Assembly (NCBI GenBank): GCA_014871385.1
Contig: CM026432.1
Span: 4,389,271 to 4,453,270 of the forward strand
Direction of reading: 5' to 3'
Source of the DNA: Ceratodon purpureus
Taxonomy: Eukaryota > Streptophyta > Bryopsida > Pseudoditrichales > Ditrichaceae
Length of the DNA: 64,000 nucleotides
This document shows, in pieces, positions 57,876 to 64,000 of the stretch. Each line of letters begins with the position of its first letter. Position 1 is the stretch's first letter. A program made the translations under genes and the position numbers. Under the pieces are notes generated by a model, which saw only the letters and a list, made by a program, of their open reading frames with translations, was not told the origin of the DNA and did not search any database.

Positions 57876-58144
57876 GAGCATCCCCCTTGTTAGCCTGTTA
57901 ACCTGTAATCATGAGAAGGTCGTTCTCCCAAACCTGAGTGTCTTTTTGACGCAAAACATTCCAAAACCATCTACAAGCCCCCTAAAAAACCTTCCAAAAC
58001 CAGGTTTCAACCTGTAATTTACAGGTTGCAACCTATAAATGAAGCTTAAATATAAGCTTTTCCCCTGCTGTCCTAAACCGCAATTCAAGGCTTTCCATTT
58101 CTTTCTGCTTTCAGGTTTACAGTACAAGACTACTGGGGATGCTC
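57876..58144. mobile_element. Tourist-like MITE (269 bp)
   Basis: GAGCATCCCC at 57876 is inverted as GGGGATGCTC ending 58144, flanked on both sides by TTA (57873-57875, 58145-58147). A 3-bp TTA/TAA duplication fits the PIF/Harbinger superfamily. Internal sequence has short palindromes (CCTGTAATTTACAGG). It is non-coding and lies just 3' of the IMPACT-family exon 2. Confidence 0.7.
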
Positions 58145-60817
58145 TTAGTTGGATACATGAAGTGCCACTTTAGATTAAGTAATTTATGTCATGTTCAAAT
58201 TGGAGACCAATGTGCATTGCGTTTGTTGCCATAGTAGCAAGAAAGTTTGTCTGTTCCGAATGGTTTTGACAGCCAACCACAAAAGTTTCAATTCCAATAA
58301 TTCGCTAACGATGTCATAACCATGAGCATTGAAAAACCTCGAATCCCCGCAGACTCCAACACCAACAACATTAAAATGCTCCCCTCCAACACATTTGAAT
58401 TCCATGGAAAAACACGAAGAAAACGTGGAAGCAAGAGCACCATCACGACAGGATCCTCAAAAAAAAGAACAGGCTCTGTACTAAAACTGTACTGAAACTG
58501 TACTAAAATTGAAGTCTGAAAAAATTCAAAAATTGTGTTGCGAACGGAAATGTCATTTTTTTAAATGCTGTCTGAGAATTTATGAATAACAATCTTCACA
58601 AGAGACTTAGACCAAGATTCCAAGAGTTTGATTTTGATTCAAAAGAAAAAAGAAAAAAAAGAGGAAAATATGGAAGAAGAAGAAAAAAGAACAACAAAAG
58701 AAAGAAAGAAAAAGAAAAAGAATCCCATCTTCCAAGGAAGTCGCTCTAAATAAAGTGTATGTTTATTCCATCAATATATAGATTGAGGGTGTAGAACTAC
58801 AAGTCTCCTCGTTGGATTTCAAATGACTTATAAGATGGGCCTTCAACGGTGAAAAATTCCCATGAGCCTCGTTTGGAAAAAGAAAAACTATAAACTTTAA
58901 ATTTGCGCTAATAGTTGTTATATATATTTGAGGATGGCCCATGAGAATTTTGCACATTATGTGTCTTACTCCACTGCCTCGTTGCACGTAGTTTTATAAC
59001 CATGGTTCTGGGTACTCTATTAAGTGTGATTTCTTCATAGATATTTTTTACCACAAAAATGAATGAGCAATTAAAAGTAATATTCTTGCCTACGGTTTTT
59101 GCATATTCGTCTTCATATCCATCACCCTTCCATCCACCAACGTGGTGGGGCTCGCCCCACAAGAGGCTAGTTCTTTATCACATAAAAAATAGAGATTTTG
59201 TATTCTCTTTCTTTTTCCATTTCTACTTCAAGAATAGACATAAACCTTTGTTTCAAGACCATATAGATTCAAATTTTATAAAAAGTAATTTATAAGAAAT
59301 TTCAAAATGTGCATTGGCTATATTTTGATTCTTGAATCCATATTCCTTTTACAATTGTTTTTACAATGCTACATTCCTTGGCAACCTTTAAAATTTGGTA
59401 AATAAAAAACTAGCATCATGTACACCATACTGATATAAATTTTAGACATTAATTAGATAGTGTAAAACATCTACATCTCCTCATAATCCGTTTAAAAGAC
59501 ATTAGATTTACAAACCAAGACATCCACATCTTATGTATACACTTTAAAATGTTCTCAATTCAATTGATCATGTTGGACATTTAATCATTATAAATGACTT
59601 TAAAATATATCCAAGACGCAGTCTAATTAAACGATACTATATGCTTTCATTCTACAACCATAAATCCGTATACTCATTTTGTTTGTTTCAATTAATTTCC
59701 ATAAAAAGAGGCTCAATACAAGGTTTATGGTTTAGTATTGAAATGGATTCAAAATGAGATGTTTTCAACATGATAATTAAAAATCAATGCAAATTTGACG
59801 ATTCACATACTTCCAAATTTGTATTTTCAATAAAGAATATATTCTATCAACACCAAATCTAGTCCTTGAACAAAACAATATCTTCGAGAACGATCCACTA
59901 TTATCTTTCAAGATGAAAAGAAAAAGATTTTTTCCAAAATAAAAATAAAAATCAAGAACTATTCACTATTATCTTCCATGATGAAAAGAAAAAGACTTTC
60001 TCAAAACCTCCCAAAAAAAGAACTATCCTCTAATATCTTCTATGACGAAAAGAAAAAAGATTTTCTTCAAACAACAAATAAAAGAACTACCCACTACTAT
60101 CTTCAATGATGAAAAGAAAAAGACTTTCTCAAAACCCAAAAATAAAGAAAGAACTACCCACTATTATCTTCCATGACAAAAGAAAAAGATCTTTCCCAAT
60201 CCAAAAAAAGAAAAAGAAAAAGAAAAAATATAGAAATAAAGAAAAATATTTAAAGTGACAAAATACCAACTACCCAATAAGAGTCATTAAGCTGCGAAAG
60301 GTTAACATAACCCACACCCAAAAGGCCACCATCACCTTTCCACAATAAATTATTTCCTTGGCATCAAACAAAAAACCAAAAAAGCGACCACCACATCACC
60401 TCAAAAACCAAAAAAGAAGAGCCAAACCAAAAAAGAAGGGCAAAACCAAAAAAGAAGGGCAAAACCAAGGTCATTCAGTGGCGCAAACGCAAGAAGCTTC
60501 TTGGCCGGAGGAGCGGTTGCCAAGTGCAGGCCAATAGAAAGCGCGACCTCGCAACAGACTGCAGTTCGCCGTCGTCGCGGCGGCGGCCCCAACGTCGACA
60601 ACGCCCACAACTAGACCACCAACAACGTCCCGGACCATCACTTGTAAGTTGATTATGCTCGTCAGTCACTGTTCACGTAGCATTTGTAGCCATTCGGAGC
60701 TCGGAGTCCATGTCGACGTAACCTGATCGAGGAGTTCGAGACTGGTTCGACTGCAGCTGGGATCGATATCGACGATAGAGGCCTGGCCGGCAAGGCAATG
60801 AGCATGTTCTCGGAGCG
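58145..60817. other. AT-rich dispersed repeats and promoter region, no gene supported
   Basis: 59170-59290 resembles the palindrome arm around 5048-5160 (shared AATAGACATAAACCTTTGTTT and TAGAGATTTTGT words), showing one dispersed repeat family. 59880-60240 has tandem-like GAACTACCCACTATTATCTT / GATGAAAAGAAAAAGA units about 60 bp apart. 60480-60800 is GC-rich and is the likely 5' region of the next gene; its open frames are on both strands and not convincing. Confidence 0.55.
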
Positions 60818-61987
60818 ATGCACCGCAACACTGTGTACGGGCACGAGCAGTGGCACAGGCACAAGTCGTCATGGCGTCACGGCCGGCACTTGTTCACCGT
60901 GCTGTCGTCGCGGGACATCGTAGCGCATCTCGCGCTGCCGGTGTGTTTCGCGACTTTGATTGCGATTTTCGTTGCGGTGTTTAACCATGGGGTGGAGTGC
61001 GGGGCGTTTGGGTCGTCCGTGCCGTTGCTGCGGGTCGCGTCGCTGCCGTTTCTTGTGACGTCGCCGGTGCTGGCTTTGTTGTTGGTGTTCCGGACGAATG
61101 CTAGCTACGGGCGGTTTGAGGAGGCGCGGAAGATCTGGGGGATGAGTGTGATTAAGACGCGGGACTTTGTGCGGCAGGCGTTGTCGTGGATTCGGAGTCC
61201 GGTGGATGCTGGGCGGGTTGAGTGTTTGGTTCGGCATGTGAAGGCGTATTCGTTTGCGTTGAAGGATCATCTGACGGAGGGGGATACGTTGCGGGCGGAG
61301 TTGGAGGGGGTGCTGGAGGCTTATGAGATTGAGCCGGTGATGAATTCTGCGCATAGGCCGAATTATATTATGCAGGTTATGTCGGAGATTATTGCGTGCG
61401 TGGAGGTTTCGGAGTGGGAGAAGATCACGCTTGATGGTAGTATTAGTGTGTTTCATTACAACGCCGGTGCTTGTGAGAGGATTTTTAATACGCCTATTCC
61501 GGTGGCGTTCACGCGGCTGACGTCGCGGTTTTTGATCGTGTGGCATTGTGCGCTCCCTTTTGGGCTGTGGGACGTGTGCGGATGGATGACGATTCCGGTG
61601 GCTTTTTTCAGCGCGTTGTCGCTGTTTTACATTGAAGAGGTTGGCGTGTTGATAGAGGAGCCGTTCTGGGTGCTGGCGTTGGAGGCGTACAGTCGGGGGA
61701 TTAGCGCGAGTTTGGATGGCATTACCGCGGCGCACCGGGATATTTGTCAGAGTAAGCATCACTCGCTGCGGAGCAGTAAGGAGCATGTGGTGATCACGTT
61801 TGAAGGATCGAACCGTGACATCACCACGCCCGCTTTCTCTACCTGTCTGTGGGATGGCAGGGTGCAGGACTCCTCAGACTTTTCAAAACCATCTGTAGAT
61901 GTGTCCAAAGTCTCCGTGGATTCCACCCCATTGTTCTGCAGCGAGACTCGGAAGTATCCAAGTTGCCGTGGAGGTGCACAAAGTTAA
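60818..61987 (+). CDS. Bestrophin-like (VCCN1-type) chloride channel, intronless
   Basis: 389 residues. Plant VCCN1 proteins are thylakoid anion channels that tune proton motive force in changing light. Seen here: GHEQWHRHKSSWRHGRH near the start, a first hydrophobic span (aa ~35-56), a second (aa ~68-90), the family signature FRTNASYGRFEEARKIWG (aa ~90-107), FNTPIPVAFTRLTSRFLIVWH, a hydrophobic block to aa ~270 and IEEVGVLIEEPFWVLALE. The C-terminus is Ser-rich. The first ATG lies directly at the conserved region and an in-frame TAG (60776-60778) blocks extension, so no chloroplast transit peptide is visible. Either an upstream exon encodes it or the copy lost it. Base composition is much more GC-rich than the flanks. 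Confidence 0.75.
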   Translation: MHRNTVYGHEQWHRHKSSWRHGRHLFTVLSSRDIVAHLALPVCFATLIAIFVAVFNHGVECGAFGSSVPLLRVASLPFLVTSPVLALLLVFRTNASYGRFEEARKIWGMSVIKTRDFVRQALSWIRSPVDAGRVECLVRHVKAYSFALKDHLTEGDTLRAELEGVLEAYEIEPVMNSAHRPNYIMQVMSEIIACVEVSEWEKITLDGSISVFHYNAGACERIFNTPIPVAFTRLTSRFLIVWHCALPFGLWDVCGWMTIPVAFFSALSLFYIEEVGVLIEEPFWVLALEAYSRGISASLDGITAAHRDICQSKHHSLRSSKEHVVITFEGSNRDITTPAFSTCLWDGRVQDSSDFSKPSVDVSKVSVDSTPLFCSETRKYPSCRGGAQS

Positions 61988-64000
61988 TCCGTCCTTGAAT
62001 TTGCAAGTAAATATTGACGTGCACAGGCAGGTTTTGAAGTATGTGGATACAGCATCATGAAGAGCTGTAATTTGTGACCCACTTCAAATTGGAGAAGATC
62101 AGCTTGTATAACCTAGGTATAGCCTTAATTCTTGTTGTGAATTTTTTTGACACATCTACATTCTTTGGCAGAATTATAAGTGAACCTCTGGTAGAGATTT
62201 GTATAATAGCCTGAGCCCGATGGGTTGCAGGCCGGGAATCTTGTTTTTCACAATTCATATCCTCGTTAGGATGAAAGTTTTGGAAGTTCTAATTGTATAG
62301 TTCTATCACCTTTGTAGGTGAGATTAGATTACAAGATTAATTTCAATAAGAGTCAGCTGGATATTCATTTGAAGAAGGTGCTGTGCACAATGCATAGCGA
62401 ACAGTGCTTTGCAGAATGCAATAGACCTCTTAATAACGTTTTGTTCCAGGTCTCATTTGTGGCCAGCAGAGATTTTGACATGTTGACAATTGTCAATAAT
62501 GCCCTCTCTTTGAGACTTGTAGTTGGCCAATGCCCGTAGTCTTTAGTAATTTAATAAAGTGAGCAGAGCTGGAGTTGATCGCACTGATGATTAATTCATA
62601 TGCCTGACCTCCAGCCCCAATATGGCTATTAATCGAGCATAGTAGCACTTTTTTGTGTGTTCATTCTGCTTTTCATGCAAATTCTCTTCCATCTTGGTGT
62701 TGTTGAAGAAGAAATACCTCTTATGGTGCTGACGACTGCTCAGGTGGCGATATGATAAACGGTATAAACCCTGTCGGTTTCTTCTGCCGATGAGAAATTC
62801 CTCAGGTGCAAGTGATATCCACAAAACAATATTCACCTATCATATCGATAGTCTAATTAATTAAAACCCTAAGTGGAATTGAAAGAATCCTCCAACAAAA
62901 AGAAAAAGTCGATTTTCTCGACAACACTTTTCACACAGTTCAGCTTGGCCACTTCAACATTGAAAAGGAGTTAAGAAGGAGCTGAAGAGGTGCTGCGAAG
63001 CTGAGATCTGTGCAAAAAACTTGAAGAGTCCATTAACCTTTTTCTATTGACAAGACACATTTTGTGGCAAGCCAAGAAATGCGCTATCGCAGCTGCCAAG
63101 GTTGCCGCACAATGACGGTGAAGTGTGTCAAGAGAATTAGCCACATACGGTTGTCTTGAAACCACCAGCGACCCTAATCCTTCCTTCAACCCACTTTAAA
63201 ATCACCACAAGGAGAATCCAATCCCACCTGTGACAATGCCTTACTTTTGCCACAGTTTGTTTACTTATCCTCTCCGTATTGATTGAATCCAAAATCAGAA
63301 GTTAATTGATTCTGAGTTTGCTTATGAGCAAAAACTAAGAACTTCAAGGTTTGGACATAGGGAACCAAGGGATATACAATGAGTTAAAGATTACCTTGCA
63401 CTTTGAAATTTTGTATATGTAAAATTGACAAATCTTTCCTCGCCAGCGGGGCTTCGGCTCTGCTCGGTTTGCAGGCTGTTATTCTTTCTCTATTAATGAA
63501 TGCATAGCAACCTTTGTTCCAAAATAAAAAATAAAAAATTTACAAATCTTAATTTCAAATTAAATTTATTTACTATCCTCATGAATACCTAAGTTTTGAA
63601 TTCATTTGTATTTTAGTTCTTAATTTAACAGTGCCAAACATAGGCAAGAAAGCTTGGTTGTATTAGAACAATCAACCCCGGGTGACCTCCCAAAAGTGTC
63701 CCATTGTCCCACTTGCCTCACTCCGCAAATCGCATGTCCTGGGAAGCACTGTAGCATCACTCTTTACTGTGCAATCTCTCCACATTCACTCCACCGTCAC
63801 TCCGCATTCACTTCCGGCAGATCACTGCAATTACCCCAGAGTCCACACTGCACATCCCCAAATAGGAATCCGTCGCCCGCTCTCCACGATTCTCCAGCTG
63901 TGGCATGTTGACTTCCAGTAACTGTAACTGTGGTAACCATGTTCATCGTCTCTTCAACTCGAATAATCGGTAATGGCGTTGAGCAGATGGGTCAACGTGT
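61988..64000. other. 3' flank and right end of the window, no gene supported
   Basis: Short frames only (for example 62318-62539 and 63654-63911) with no recognisable domain. One copy of the MULE-type word CGGCTCTGCTCGG occurs at 63468, outside the MULE. AT-rich sequence 63500-63640. Confidence 0.5.

Noticed and set aside
60869..61786. 305-aa Arg/His-rich frame on minus
   Set aside because: Antisense shadow of the GC-rich VCCN1-like gene, with biased composition and no domain.

Overview
The window looks like nuclear DNA of a land plant, most plausibly a bryophyte such as a moss (the plant call is firm, the moss call is moderate). The evidence is a cytosolic class II small heat-shock protein (sHSP), plant-type SLU7, IMPACT-family and thylakoid VCCN1-like genes, GT-AG introns, eukaryotic tRNA genes, long AT-rich dispersed repeats and abundant DNA transposons. 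There is no operon structure.

Layout. (1) 1-3723: the 3' part of a tandem sHSP gene (copy A). Its intron holds a truncated Mutator-like element (MULE); exon 2 is 3466-3723. (2) 4813-13043: a large imperfect palindrome with arms of about 3.7 and 3.6 kb and a 0.94 kb spacer. Each arm carries tRNA-Val(CAC), tRNA-Arg(CCT), a 37-bp tandem array and a LINE reverse-transcriptase remnant. (3) 14323-37460: sHSP copy B. Its single intron is 22.3 kb because a 21,173-bp MULE (15063-36235) sits in it, with a 9-bp target duplication and matching terminal inverted repeats. (4) 37964-41146: gene-fragment scrap, a frameshifted 5' part of SLU7 and two exons resembling SIN3. (5) 43004-54024: a second large DNA-transposon-like unit with 17-bp perfect inverted termini. 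It has a transposase-like gene, a coiled-coil protein with a RING-like zinc cluster and a protein with a ubiquitin-like C-terminus; a small RING protein lies just outside. (6) 54725-64000: MITEs, the 5' part of an IMPACT/YigZ-family gene, AT-rich repeats and an intronless bestrophin-like VCCN1 gene.

Most notable system. The 21-kb MULE carries, divergent from a conventional SWIM-type transposase, a 12-exon gene whose predicted 1,255-aa product joins a ParB-like domain (DGNHR motif) to a beta-class DNA methyltransferase-like domain. That is a prokaryote/phage-type architecture inside a plant transposon. The element also contains at least 30 copies of a degenerate palindrome, consensus near TGCTCGGNCCGAGCA, seven of them in a 53-bp phased array and many in the intron of that same gene. 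This resembles the logic of VANDAL MULEs, where an element-encoded anti-silencing protein recognises motifs dispersed in the element. It suggests, as inference only, a ParB/methyltransferase-based self-recognition or anti-silencing module. The second transposon has its own dispersed motif (GCTGRCAGC).

All gene models come from reading codons and splice signals by eye. No database or alignment search was run. Identities quoted between copies are visual.
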